Position numbers and translations under genes: made by a program
Part shown: positions 1 through 38,400 of the stretch, piece by piece
How the letters are laid out: every line of letters begins with the position of its first letter
How positions within the stretch are numbered: position 1 is the first letter of the stretch
Notes under the pieces: model-generated
Seen by the model: only the letters and a program-made list of their open reading frames with translations
Database searches by the model: none
What the model was told of the DNA's origin: nothing
DNA from: Mastigias papua
Taxonomy: Eukaryota; Cnidaria; Scyphozoa; Rhizostomeae; Mastigiidae
Length of the DNA: 64,000 nt
NCBI GenBank assembly: GCA_964019165.1
Contig: OZ025277.1
Span: 1,940,453 to 2,004,452 of the forward strand
Direction of reading: 5' to 3'

Positions 1-94
1 TGATCATAATTTTGATTGAAGGACGATTGAATGGAACATTTTTGATTTTCTATTATCGAACTTCTCTTAAAATTCTTGTACTCTTTTTTGATAG

Positions 95-4291
<4,197 letters not shown>

Positions 4292-4317
4292 ATGAAGCAG
4301 GGAGATTGCGATAGAGC

Positions 4318-4323
4318 AATAAA
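4318..4323 (+). promoter_or_regulatory. Poly(A) signal AATAAA of the CPS gene
   Basis: A canonical AATAAA lies 27 bases after the CPS stop codon. The 3' UTR would be short. No transcript evidence is available. Confidence 0.55.
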
Positions 4324-5307
4324 ATTAGTCCTTTACGTCAAAAACTCAATAGCTTTGCCTCAAAGGTTTTATTTACATCTTGTTTATTTAGCTTGCATTG
4401 GGTTATTTTTTCTGATTAGTATTTTTGAGCAACCGCGTGGGTTGTTGAATATGTGGTCGAAGTGATAAGAACACCATGACACATCAAAAGATGTTGCATT
4501 TTAAACATTTTGAAAAAGGAAAACTCATGAGAAACGGATTTATACATCCCACCTGAAAAATGTATGATTTTAAGAGAAATTTAATTGGCCTTTTCGCACT
4601 GTAATACTTAGCGAGAATATCAGTGCAGAGATATTTTTGAGTTAATAATGCCCCTGATAGCTTGTTTATCCCAACTCGAATAATGGTTCCTTTGCCGCTG
4701 GAAATCTCCTGATTTGTTGACATTTGTTTTGGTTGCAATGTGCAATGATATTTAGAAGATAAAAGTAAGTTTAACTCTTTGTTGACTTACAACGTTTTAA
4801 CATAAGAAACTTAATCAGTATGACCTATGGCTTTCTAGTATCCTCATAAATTCTGCACTGTTTTTAATCAGATTTCAAACCGTGTAGTTTTTGGTCACTA
4901 AGCATTTTGTACTTAGACAAAAATGACAGATGTTTCTTTGTCTGCCGTCAAAACCTATGAAGCACTTTTGCAACCTTAGCAATAGGCCAAATATACCATC
5001 ATCTCAAACAACATTGTGATTGCATTATAGGCACGCTAGCGTCCCTTTAAGAATATTTTTCCCGACTGCATACACTAACAGAAACAGCTTAGAATATCAG
5101 TCAGTGTTTGTTCCCTTAGCCCAAACCAAACTAAGAGGTGATCAAAACTGTCTTTAGATCTAAACGATTAGCTTTTTTAATAGTCTTAGTTGTTTTCTTG
5201 GTAGCGCATAGAATTTCTACCGTAGTTTACGTATCCTCAACTTCTGTTTCAATCCAGACATACATATTTGTATGTTATTAATTTCCACATTTGCATGCGT
5301 CAAATTC

Positions 5308-5430
5308 GGATATCGAACGCGAACTCATTTGTCCTCAGTCCATATGCGAACATATTGCGATTGCGATGTGCGTTCGAATGTGGACTGGTGGTATCAACGA
5401 GTTCGCATGCGAATTGCGAAATACGAAAAT
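5308..5430. mobile_element. MITE-like imperfect palindrome
   Basis: Bases 5319-5351 (starting GCGAACTC, containing AGTCCA) pair with the reverse complement of about 5372-5406 at roughly 80 percent. The centre is CG-rich (repeated TGCGA). It looks like a non-autonomous inverted-repeat element. No target-site duplication could be fixed. Confidence 0.4.
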
Positions 5431-7631
5431 GATTAGAAGTGGGCCATAAGTCTTGGCGCGTTTTTCTTGTTCGAAACTGGAGAGAAAGAATTGCCATATC
5501 TCTATATTTTTCACATCCTCATAAAAAGTGCGCCTAATTATCGGCATCTTAAAGTCAACTGTAGTACATTCTGTTTCATTTCCTGTATTTATCTCTCAGA
5601 TTTTTCACAAGAAGAATCTAAGTGCTCATGACATTTTTTCTTTTTGTTTTGCTAATCTGCGTAAATTGCAAAGTAATGGCTGGTCGCCAAGGTAAAGGTA
5701 ATGGCTATAACCTTTATTTCAGTGAAAACTCCATGCGATTCTTTTGCAGAAAAGCATTCTCGTTGCCATATTGAATGTGCTGTCATAATGCCTTGGTAGG
5801 TAAGCCCAAAGTCGGGCAGGTGCAACAATACAAGGTGACATGTAATTGCGAGGTAAACCCAACCTCCTGTGATCTACCTGTACCCCCCCCCGCCCTTGCA
5901 GCAATATCGGCCTGGCAGGTACTTCTTGTTGGCTGTTCATTTGTTGCCAGTTAAAACCAGCCAAAAAATCGACAAGTAAAGAGACGCTGACTTGACACGC
6001 CTTTTATCTTGTCAATCCCAAATGAATGCTGAAATAGTGCAAGAGATTGTCAGACTTGATGCACTTTTCCATGCAAGAATAATCGATTGTATTTATTACC
6101 AATTAAAACAATGCTTCACCACGACGCATGAGTAGAATCGTGCATTTGTGATTTTTCGTTCCCTTGAGAGAAAGAAATGGAAGTTGTTGTCGTGCTTAGT
6201 CTCGACCACTCTCAGCGCAGCCATTTCTCAATGTATTATTATGCAAAATGGTGTACATGTTTGCGGCTACTAGGACAGTCCTGTCGGATCAAACTACTGC
6301 AAGTTGTACTAACTTCCAGTGATTATGGTTGCGGACGAGTTGCAAGAATTGAATGCAGGTTTGAAATACTGGATGTCTCAAGCCTGTTGGTGCTCATTAC
6401 CTTGCAATGGCATTCAAAATATACAACAAATGACTTCCAGTTGCCAACAGTATGAACATTTGATAATGGTGGAATTTGTCAGCAATTTAACAGGTAAGTG
6501 TTTTCTTTTACGAATCATTCACTCTGAAAACGTGTGATAAGGTGCAACCGTTCAGCATTTAGATCAATTGCAAACGACTTTACTTTACTATCTAGGGGGT
6601 CCGCTGTGGGGGAGTGAAATAATTAGAATGCCTAGTATATAATGTAACCAATCAAAAAAACTAAATGGTTTAGAGATATCCATCTGAGGGCTTGCAACGA
6701 CTTTTCCACATTCCATCCTTGACTCACTGGCGGCGCCATGGGAGGGGGGAGATGTCACCCCAGTTTCTTCCAGGATCAATTTTGTCACTACTTCGAATTC
6801 GAGGAGAAAACGTTTGAGGAGGTGGAAGGTTCCTAGCAAAGGTTAATTGTCATATGCCCCACATCACTGCTTTTGTTAACCTTCGGTCACATATGGTCTC
6901 AATGGGCGTGGTTCTGTAAATTCCCCCTAGTTTGGGCGACTAGCATCGTCACTGCCTGGAATGCCTGGAAAAACATTAATGCTGATATGGAGGGGCACTC
7001 CTCCTCAGTCACATGGCAATGCAATGCTCTGGCCAGTTTATGTGCATGGCAAGTGAAGATATCTCAAGCACAGTACTGAACAGTTTGCTGATGAGTAACA
7101 GATAAATGAACAATTTGCAAATTTCCTCATAATACCACATGCCTTGAGAAGGAAGACGAAACAGAACAAACTCTGAGTCAATAATGCAAACAAGCTCATT
7201 GTGAAATATATAAAATAGGAAGTGCAAACTTTTATTTAATAAAATATTAACGATTTCAGGAATGAGATGATACGCAACAATGCTTGAAGCTAAAATAACT
7301 GTAGGCTGAGATCAGGAAATCTAAGGCAGGCTTCGTCTAATGAAATCTGTCTAGTGGGCCAAGCCTGTTCCAACCTCAGAGAAGTACGGTCCCTATGGTT
7401 AAAACAGAGACTATCCAATGGGTACTTGGGATCAGTCGACTGACAACGTGGCTTGTAACTATGTATATTTTGAGCACAAGTAGCAACATTTCTCAAAATC
7501 GTCCCTTACTGGCATGCAATAAACACTAACTTCTGCTCGTTTAATGGGCCAGAAAGAGGGTCCACTGGGCTGATGGCCAAGTAGTGACAAAGCTAGAAGA
7601 TAGCCTGACCTATGGCATTTAATGCCAGGGA

Positions 7632-7670
7632 TGCTTTCCTGATGATGGCTAGAGACCAAACGAAACAAAA
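7632..7670 (+). other. Hammerhead-core-like motif
   Basis: CTGATGA is followed by a short stem-loop (TGG, seven-base loop, CCA), then AACGAAAC. Isolated copy, no adjoining (TA)n tract. Stems I and III were not identified. Confidence 0.3.
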
Positions 7671-8967
7671 AAGAGAAAATGTTACAGTGATTCATACCAG
7701 AGGTCAAAAGTCAAAGGGATATACAATTAGAAACCATACGGTTTTCGCTTGAATATGGCTACATAATCAAAAATCAATCAATAATACAGGCTAAGTAAAC
7801 TTGATGTGACGTAACTACTTTGATAAAAGGAGTTCTGAGATGGATATGAAATGTAAGATTTAAGTGTTAAGATATAAAATAAACACAAAAGTAAGTAATT
7901 ATAGTCAAGCCATTGCCATTATTATCACTGAAATAAAAATACATTTTAATTACAGTCACGTTCACTTTATGAAAAATAGTCAGAAAATTCTCCTAAGGGG
8001 CCAGAAAATTCTCAATAGACTGGGAAAATTCTGTGAAAATAAGCCGGGATGAATGAGCTCCTAAGAATTCTGAATTAAAAGATTTGATCGTTAACAATGA
8101 ATACTAGCAACCTGTACAGTTGATTTCAACATACTACAACTACCTAACGCAAAAATTATTTGGTTAACTAACTACACATGCTAACGCTAACATCGTTTTA
8201 TATTAAACATTATGTTAACATGCAAGTCCGTCATATTACTCAAGGTGCTAATCACGTGGCTATTTGTTGGGACTTCTCCATCCTTTGATGGCATCTACGA
8301 TCCTAGAACAAAATGGATTCGATATGATACCTAGCTGGAGTTTTGAAAGGAATTTTCATTCCGAGTACCACAGTGTTTTGATATTGCATATTCTCCTTTC
8401 TGTGGCGGGTGTAATAGGAGAAATTCCCACCAGACCCTAATGAAAGCCACTGCTCTGGAACTGACATCATAAGAGCACATGGCAGTTAGAGAGAATGAAA
8501 ACAGCTAAGAATTATGAACTAAATCCGCGCATTTGATCTATTATTGGCAATTGGTACTCGACACGCACTGTCCAATATTACACCCATTACTAGCTTTGGT
8601 TCAGAACAAGATTCATTAAAAATGAAGATTCCCTAATCAAAGAAAGAATGTTTATAACTTTCCCTTTTCTACTTTTATCCAAGCGCACCTCTAAATATTA
8701 GCTAAATTTTGAAGGAATAGAATCAACCACAACTTAATCATTGAAGCAAATGACACTGATCCATTACAGAAATCCTATTCTTTTAAATTCTCTACATATG
8801 GTAAAATTTGGAGATAATTCTCTCTCAAAAGGCAGCTACAAAATGTCTCGTATGTTCCTCTTCGACCCCTATAATACAGAAGCTGGCTTGAGTTTTGCAG
8901 AGCCAGATTAATCTGCCGGGTGCCAGTTCCAGCAGCAAATTCTCTGTTCTGAACAGTAGACCGTGAA

Positions 8968-28906
<19,939 letters not shown>

Positions 28907-30582
28907 CTAAAAGAAAAAACAACTCCCTGATCCCATACCCTTTCACACCTTCCTACAATAAATCAGGTTTCTACGTAAAATGCCAAGGATGGCTCAAGAG
29001 GAAGTGTCTCTATCGAATCTACTCTAAGAGCAAAAGCTATTCATAACAATAAGGCAATTAGCTGCTTTCTGCAATGAAAGTGTAGCTGATATTCAACAAA
29101 ACTTTGAACTCTCATTAGATACACAATTACAAGTTATTCGAAACCAATGAAGCATTTTGAAACCAATCTGAACTCGTCGCAACTAGAAAACGCTCCAAAG
29201 CCCTCATTAGGTCAGCAATGTTTAAAAGCAACGTTCTGTAGTTATTAAAGGAATTAAAATGAAACTGAAATGAAATGTAGTAAAATGGTACAAGGAAAGT
29301 ATCCGGTACGTTAAATCTATTCCATTACTAAAACTAGGCATACTGCAGCCCAGATAAATCTTGTAGATACACTACTAATGAAACTCTGATTATAACAATC
29401 TTATTCAATAGTTCTGAGAACTGTGAGAACTGTGGACGATGGTCAAATTGCTAAAACTGTATCCAAGTACGCCAAAGTAGAGGCCAGCCTCGGACCGGGA
29501 ACGGAGTGCAAGACTTACTAGGAATTGACAAAAGCAGATAGGCTCCAGTGCATTCAGAGGCACTCCTCAAAGAACAAACTTATTGGGACTAAACTCAACC
29601 AATCGTTGTATCATCAGTTTTATGATTTTAATATCAAACACATTCCTTTCATTAGGCATTTCTGTAAGCTATCAATGTATGCATTCTTTGTCTTCCTATG
29701 GCTACCTTCACTTTTACCGTGAACAGTTGATGCTCTAAACCTTCCGTAAGGCTTCCAAAACAGGCCTAAGGAGATAGTTCCGCATTTTTTCAACATGTAC
29801 CACACCACTCTCTGAAAATACACATTATAAATAATGTTGTGGTGGGCTGGTAGTTTTTGGGCCTTACTACTGCATACGGATTCTTATCCAGTAATGCAAA
29901 ATAGTGGTAACACGGAAGCTAGACATATCGAGACATATCGTCGAAAAACAAGAAAAGAGGTGTACCTACCCTCTCCAGAACGATAGCCAGCTGGCAGTCA
30001 ACCTGGTTTGACTGAAGATTTAACATCGTGAATTGATATCTGACAGTGCAAATTGCTTAAAACCAAACTTTGATGAGAATAAGAACATGTCATCTGTTCC
30101 TTCAATCAAGTTGCCAAGCATGTAAACTGCCTAAAACATGATTAGAGTAATCCCCTGAAAACTCGGCCAAAGCCTGTTCAAGTGTTGACGGTTTTGTATT
30201 GAATACGATACCGTACAAAGAATCATAAAGAGTCATAAAGTCTAGAAAATAACCCTGGAACTGAATAAAAATCGCATTTACGTTCATCATCATGGAAACA
30301 ATCAAGGTAATGTCACAAAAACAAGTTTACTAAAGTTCCATTTTCGCAATAAATATTAGCATATTCGCTCACATTTTCCATCCCGGCTTTCGCTTTCCGT
30401 CTAGTAAAAAGAAAGAAACTCTTGGAACTAAACACCGGTCAAAAATGGTCTACAACCAGAAAGCGTACTGCTTGAGCTAATTGTCTTCCTTGTTTCAAAA
30501 CCTACGAGCACCCGAACCGGTTTGTCGATTACCAGGCTATCCGTACACATACAAACACTAATATGAATGCATGTATGTTAGC

Positions 30583-30712
<130 letters not shown>

Positions 30713-30740
30713 CAAAGATATATTCATATATATTCATATA

Positions 30741-30925
30741 TGGGCATCAAGAAAAACCTTGAGCATTTTTCCAGCATTTCAACTTACGTCTTCATTAACA
30801 CTTCATTCAACTTATGTCACCAACTGTGTTAAGATTATAACACAGTGTATGTGAATGGAATGTTTAATACTGATGAAGAAGTAAGTTGAAACGCTTGAAA
30901 AATATTGAAGTGTTCTCTTGATCCC
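30741..30925. mobile_element. Inverted-repeat element between two (TA)n tracts
   Basis: Arms of about 80 bp are diverged inverted copies (ATCAAGA, ATTTTTC-AGC-TTTCAACTTAC, CTTCAT, ACTGTGTTA). The right arm reads CTGATGA, eleven bases, then GAAAC, and a six-pair stem ACGCTT/AAGTGT can follow. (TA)n tracts border both sides, as at 14216-14649. Confidence 0.65.
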
Positions 30926-30968
30926 TATTCATATCCTTAAACATTTCTTAGTGCTTGTAACTTTTGAA

Positions 30969-31079
<111 letters not shown>

Positions 31080-34000
31080 CAAATTATAGATAGAGGCCAA
31101 ATTATTGGTAACTTAAGCTAAAATCCTTGGCTCGCTAGGTCACTTGCCTGGTCACCCTCCCTTTGTAAGTGAAGTGCGACAACCAGGCTGAGCCTCACGG
31201 GATGCAAAAATTTAAGTTTCTAATGGTGGTCTCTGCACTTGTGGGTTTATTTGCAAAATCAAGGCCCGTTAAGTAACTTTGTTTCCGTATTGGAAACTTT
31301 TGTTGCAAAATCTAGCGTACACGCCCCTGAGTGTCTGTTTCAGTAACACTTTCAAGTACAATTTCTAAGTTCCCTTTAAATGATAAGACTCTTTTTACAA
31401 GAACCAGTAAAACTGAGGTTCAGGCTTGCCGTTTGAGGCTGAATTGTTCTTAATCTTTCCTTAAAAATTAGACAATATAGGCAATTTAGACATTAGACAA
31501 TGTACAGGACAACATTGGGTGCTTATGAAACAGGCATTATTTTTAAATAACAGTAGAAGATGAAAGATATTCGTCCTTACAGATGTACAACCCTTGCCAA
31601 AAGTTCTGATACACTTACAGATTTCTACGCACTGATGTTTAGGGTGTTTCAAGGACTTTTGGTAAACATTGTTGAGCTTAAAGAGTTTTATATCAGTTTC
31701 AAATCATTCTACGACAGTGCTTCAGCCTCAGCTTGTTCCTAATTTGTTCTTCGCCTTTGTCTATTCGATTTCAAAATTCCTGGTCAAACAATACTTAATT
31801 TGTTTAAGTCTGAATATTGTCGCTAGGTTCCCGTTACAGCTCTATCATAAGTAATACTAATCTGTGGCAATACCTTCCTATGAAGTAGTGTCTATCACTG
31901 GATATCACTGGATAAACCAGGACAGTTTGCGGTGGCTCCCTTCATCTATACCAATTAGAGTACGGGCCTATCTATACGGCCATTATGTCCACGTAGGAAA
32001 GGTAATATTTATGTTGTGAAAGCGCCGCCGCAGTCGAATAACGATACAGCCAGGTAAAGAGGACCATGCTGATACACTACACGAGATACTTCGATCAAAG
32101 ATAAAACATCACCTGCGATTACTTACGCGAGACTTCAGTCGTCAGTCCTGTAGGCCACATTGTGACTTCCTCTTCGCAACATCACCAGCTCAACAGCACG
32201 TTAGTGGCTGCTCTATGTTGCTTGGGCTTACGGCTGTCATCATATTTGCGTTGTAAGCTGCGCAATGCACAATGTGATGATGACCTCTGCGAATACCCAT
32301 GGCAAGTGGCCACCAAAGAATAAGGACGGGACGGAATGGGCTGTCTCAAACTGTGGGTCAGTGTCACTGAATGGAACATAGACAATCCGTAGCACTCCCA
32401 GAGCATGAAAAATTGTGTTTTATCATAAATGTAAAGTGGCTCACCCCTTCCTCCCTCTCCCGAGAGGAAACGCGTAAAAGATGAGGCCGGAAGTTGGTAC
32501 CTGCATCGGATTAGAGTTCGGATTTATGTTTTCACAATTTGTGAGCCTTATGTTGCACAAAATGTGGGAGGTGTGTGCATGCTTATGATACAATCGCGAA
32601 GAAAGAAAGAAATCATAGCTAGTCTAATAGCAGAAGAGGCGATTCAGTTTAAAGGCGTGGTTTTTCACTTAAAGGTAGGACGATTGGCTAGAAGGTAGTT
32701 CATATAGTAACGAAATGTCACCTGCTAAGAAAATGTTATACGGAACAGCGCTTCAAAGCAGCAGCCTGCTGACAGCCTTCATAACAAGCCATTTTGCATA
32801 AATGAAATCATACGTTATGCTTTAGGAATACAGTCACCAATCACATACGTTTTTTTAAGTAAGTATGTAGTTTGTTAGAAAAAGTACTTGGCCACTCAAA
32901 AAAGTTAAGAATGGCTGTGCTGAAATCATGAAAAAGCTCACGAAAAAACAACGCGTTTGTTTAAAGACCACTTCCTATTGAAAAGGTGTTGTTGGGACTG
33001 ACAATCATCTGCGATACTTTGGCACGGCATTTGTTCCTGGGACTATTGTAATATAATGTATACTGCTATGTAAAATACTATAACATAGTATAATATAATT
33101 TTATATAATATAGTATAAAATAATATAATATGATATAATTCTTGTGTTTACGATTGCCGTAGTGCTAACTATAGAGCTAAGCTGTAGAGTTGATCATTTA
33201 AAAAAAGCAAAATTAAAACCATACAAGTAGTATCTACTTCTTTTTATACAACTAAATGAATTGCTAAATATGTGATGAGAGTAGGAAGCTAACTATCTAT
33301 AAAAATCCTAGACTTTTTAAATGTTTAACATAATCTACAGTTGCAATTCCTAAATTGTGTTTTCTTTTTTCCAGTAACTTGGTTATTCCGCTCTTCTTAT
33401 TTCGATTTTCATTGTAGAGCTCTTCTGGATCCGCATTAGAACACAATTGCGCTATGTAACGAATTGAGTTTGATGTTTAGTCGTGTTACGTTGTATTTCA
33501 TGTTACTTGAATTATCATGTTACGTGTTTCAGTGTTACGTTCATGTGGAGTCCTGTTGTGCGTAGTAAACACCCTTTCTGGGCAATATGTTCCCTTGTCA
33601 ACGTGTATTGTGATCGTGACATATCGTGTATTGTGATCTTGACGTACCATGTATTGAGTGGCGTTCAGTTGATGTCATATGTAATGAGTGTTTAATTCAC
33701 ATTGATCAGTCTTTCAGTTACAACTATATAATACACAGCAAAGTGCAGTTTTACTTGTGTTACTTCTACTTAGGCCTAGGCATAAGATTTTAGTAAATAC
33801 TGGCCACCAGCAAAGAACCCTAGAACGCTACAACTACACATTCAGTCAAATTCAAATTCACCGCGAAAGTCTGGAGGATGTCTTTTTAGTCAGTCAAGAG
33901 GTTGAAATTTTAAAACTTCCTCGTCAGTCCCAATCATGATAGGTCCTCCTGCATCACTAAACAAAGTTTATAGCCGCAACCCCCCAAGTATAAACTCATT

Positions 34001-34280
34001 ACACCATCCCTCTAGTTCAGGATTCCGATGGCTTTTTCCGTAGTGGGAGCTATTTTTCACCCTAGAGTAACAACGTTGTAGCTAGAAATAGCCCAAGTAG
34101 CTTCCTCTTCGACTCAGTTGTTGTTTCTTGTTAATGATTACTCAACTACCTCCTTCCCCTTTCGAGTCTCGAACATCACATTCTCCCCCGTGACGTGCCT
34201 GGCTTACGATAAATCCATTCCAGTATACTTATAATTTCTATCATTTACTTCTATCCTTTATTGTTCCCTTTTATTGGAAG

Positions 34281-34387
<107 letters not shown>

Positions 34388-35447
34388 GAACATCCTCCTA
34401 TTTCTATGGTAAAAGACCCTTTGAGGATAGTCATGTAGCATCCACTATTTACTCAGTTTGTGCCTCCTACCACCCGCCTCCCCCGATAAAACACCTAAAC
34501 GCACTTGGCACGTAAATATGGAGAATATATATTGTAGCACTTTTTGTGTCTCGCCAGCTATCAACAGAATTGGACTGAAAATCAGTAGATACAAGAACCA
34601 AGTATCAGGAAAGGCAATAATAGCAGGTAAAGAATTTAGTATTTCTTATGACTTTATGAAATTATTGTTGCTTGTACAATTGTTTACTTCCAAGGCGTCT
34701 TTCTATGGCAGAAGAGCTCCGAAGCCCCCTTTCCTTTTACAAAAATTTTGGCAATCTCGATGTGCTCAAGCCTCATCGTCTGTCAGAGATCAGACTCTTA
34801 GTTTCACTACTCTCTCATTCATTGGGTGATATCTGTTTGATTCTAACAGCTGAACAGATTTCTTTGCATTTACACCGTAATTTCTTATCTTTACGGACTC
34901 GTTTAATCTCTGCGTGCTTGCTTTCCGCGGATTAAACGCGGGTTACTTCGGTTTGACCTTTGCTCCTGTTGCTTTTGTAAAGCTCAAAGTTGAACTAGGG
35001 ATTGAATTCAAATTCTCTGCGAGAGACGAGAAACCGTCCTTTATTTCGGTATTATTACCTGATATCGAAGCCGACAATGGTAGCACAGCTGAGCGTTTGA
35101 CTGATAATTAATCTACAGACGGATGGAACGATTAGTTTTGATTCAACTAGCCTTGTAACCAACAAAGTCCCTGGCTTCGTAGAAACATTTGTGAACAGTT
35201 TGACCCAGACCGGAGTTTAAGGGTGTATCAGACCAAAGGTGGATTTTAGATAAAAGAAAGGTTATAGAGATATAATCTGAAGTTGCTATTCTAGGTGCAG
35301 TCACCGTAATTCCGTCTAGCAGGATGACCAGCGTCTGCTGTTTTCTACTGGCGGGCTGAGATTCCACCTGTTTGCACTACATGCTGTATAACTGAGCCTT
35401 GCACAGCAAGTTTTTGCTGAGCTAATTAGCAGTTGTAAATAGAGAAG

Positions 35448-38400
35448 ATGGTCTCAACGCCCCCACGGACATACGACTGGGAATCTGTCCTGGCTTACAG
35501 CTCAGCTGCAATGAGCCTAACAGAGCAAGATGTAGAAGAACTCCGTAGCGAAAGGAGCATTAAAAGTACGAAGGTATGTAATGGCGAAAGTATCTCAATA
35601 CCTTCATGTCCGGCATTTATGGCCTCTTGTTTGTTTTGGGTGTAGCGTCGGTGTCAAGATTGCCAGTCTGGGAGTTCATGCTGCTAGGTTAAAATGTCGT
35701 TGTTGTCACGAAATACTAACACCAGCAGGTTATTTCGTGTCTGTAAAGTTGTGAACCAGGAAATGATATAATGATCGCTGAGATTGCGAAAGTGAAGTAA
35801 GTGACAACTAAGATTACATTTATTGCAGTTCGCACAATGCACGCGCGCATTGAGTTAAGAATGAGATTTCAGCTTTTGCATGAAAATGTGACAGCTTTCT
35901 TCACAATGCCTGCAAACCATTTAGCATTCAGCATTTAAGAAAAACACCTATGCAGGCAGGCAATGATTACACGAAATCTCGCGTATATTTAGCTTTTGCA
36001 TGCAAAGGCATGTCTATGGTGTTTGTTTCATTCATGGAATCATGTTTATTTCATGCTTTGAATCGCTCTCAAATAGTATCCAGTAATGATTTGCTGATCA
36101 TAGGTTTCCTGAAGATTTATTATTAATATGGTTATAAATTCATAGCTACTTTGGTATTTGCTACTGCTTCGATTTCTTTCACAAAACTGTTTGTTGCATA
36201 TACTGGAGACCCACGCATTCGCAAACTTAGTCTATGTACAGGACTAGTAGCTTGCAGCACAGCTTTATATTCTTTGTCAGGTAGTGGAAACATGTTTCAT
36301 TGAGAACAGGATTGTGGGCAGATACATAATCTGGATTTCTGTCATCTAAAAATTAGGAGAAATATGAGGCATTTCATTTTAAAACACAAAGTATTTAGAA
36401 GCTCTGTTCCACAGTAACTTTGCTCAAGAGTTTGCAGCTAATGATTTTGTTGCATAAGCAATTGCTTCACTGTTGGCTGAACAGCTGATTAAGAGAATGC
36501 ATTCTGAACCATTTGTGACTGTGCATGCTTTTCATAATTAATGCAATAAATCACTCTTCATTGTTTTGCATTTGTGGGAAATTTAAGATGTTAATTTTTA
36601 TTCAAAACTCAATTTGGTTATAGTTAATTGCTAAAGGTCAAAACTTCAGCTCAGTCCATTTTTGGTCAGTTGATTTCTTTGTTAAGTATTTTGTTTGTGC
36701 TGTTTGAAAGCTGCAGCATACTCCATGAATACATCAAGATAATTCATGAAATGTGCATACATAAGACTCACAGATGTGAATTGTTACCAAAGAGGTGTTT
36801 TTTGTAGTTTGATTAATAGAGAAGAATGTACTCCTATCATTGGCAGATTTCTCTTTGCTTTTAGGGCACATGTGCCAAATTTGCCAGCTGTTGTAGAATA
36901 GATGGCACCAAGTAGTTTCTATATTAGCTCAGTTCATATATAGTTCAATTCACATATTCAAATGTATTGGTAATATCTTAGTTGTTAGTTCTGCCTTATG
37001 AAGCTAGGCCTAGTTTTAGTTAAGGGTGCTTCTTTCCTGTCTTCATATAATGCCTGTAAGAATAATACCAGATTGCTGACTATTCTGAGTGCTCTATTGT
37101 CATGTTGTCCTCACTGCCTTATCTTCATTGCATATCTATCCCCATGAATAAACTTACTGTGATGCTCTACCTGATATACTGATTTGCTTCTCTCTGTCTA
37201 TATGTCAGGGGTCTATCTTTCTAATGATATATATGCAAATTATGTGTGCGTGTATGTGTTTGTGTATGTGCAAGTGCACATGCACACGCATATACAATGT
37301 TTCTGAAGCCATTTTAAATGATTGATGATTAGTGATTAATGGTGGTGATTATGATTGTGGTGGCTATGATGTTGATGATATTCTTTGTGATGTGATACTG
37401 ATTGTCTTCTAATATACAGTGCTAGTTAACAATAATTTGGATTCTCAATTTCATTGTTGTTCTCATCATGTTGTTTATGATATTGGTCATTAAAGATATA
37501 GTGTAGCTACTATTCCTATTATCACCAAAAGCATATCATTTGCAGATAGATTGCTTCACTAAACTCGATCATCTGAGCTTAATTCTCTGGCCTTAGTCTT
37601 TAATCTAATTTGATTTCTTACAATTTCTGACCAATCTAGTTAGCCTTATGATTGATTGGATGTTGTCCAATCATACATGATTGGTTAAAATTGTGTTTGT
37701 CTTGACCAAATTAACCACTGCCTTCAAGGATAATTGAGGTTGATACCAGTGTTTATGAATTTATATTTGAAGCAGCTTAGGACTATATTCTTGTGAGGTA
37801 TCATAGTTTTACAGTCAAATGAGGTTGATTGGCTTGAAAGTTAAAATTTCCTGCTGCTTATTATGTACTTGCCTACAGAACCTAGCATAAATAGGAGACA
37901 GTCTGCATGGACCATGCTCTTTGCTGAATTTTCATTTGTAAGTTGTAATTGGGTTTTCAATCTATAGAAAGTGTTATTGAAGATCTGGTTTAGATGATGA
38001 AATGTTGACCTTTGAAATTATCAGCTCAATTTTCAATTTATTTAAATATTTAAAGAAAATTAGTGAGGAATATGAATTGTGATATCACTGTCCATATTTG
38101 CAGATATGATCTGATCTCTCTTGTGTTTCTGAGGCTCAACATATGATATTGGAGCTCAGTAATCTTTGTAACCAGACTGTGCACTGTTCTGCATAATATT
38201 TTTGTAAATTCTGCTGTATGTGCCATCTGTGCTGCAGATCTTGTTTAAAAATATATATTTTGTTTCCACATATATTCACTGTTGTTTGCATAGCCAGGTC
38301 AATGTCTCATGTATTTGCTTTTACATCATTTTCTCAGAGCTTTACAATGGTATAAAAATATTGGCATTCCATTTTACTATGTTTGTTATTGCAGACAAAA

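Larger units (their letters stand above)
4324..8967. other. Intergenic region between CPS and the RGS gene, no recognised gene
   Basis: The two genes converge here. I found no frame with recognisable protein similarity or splice-compatible exons. It holds an imperfect palindrome (5308-5430), several short G/C runs (about 5881-5895, 6593-6613, 6725-6760) and a hammerhead-like motif near 7635. Part of the right end may be the RGS 3' UTR; the nearest minus-strand AATAAA is at 7231-7236. Confidence 0.5.

Noticed and set aside
7459..7707. 82-codon minus-strand frame
   Set aside because: No recognised similarity, and it overlaps a hammerhead-like repeat motif.
29970..30002. A 33-nt minus-strand segment with acceptor and donor sites and the right phase, as an upstream RGS exon
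   Set aside because: Too short to align with R7 proteins and the match of splice signals could be chance.
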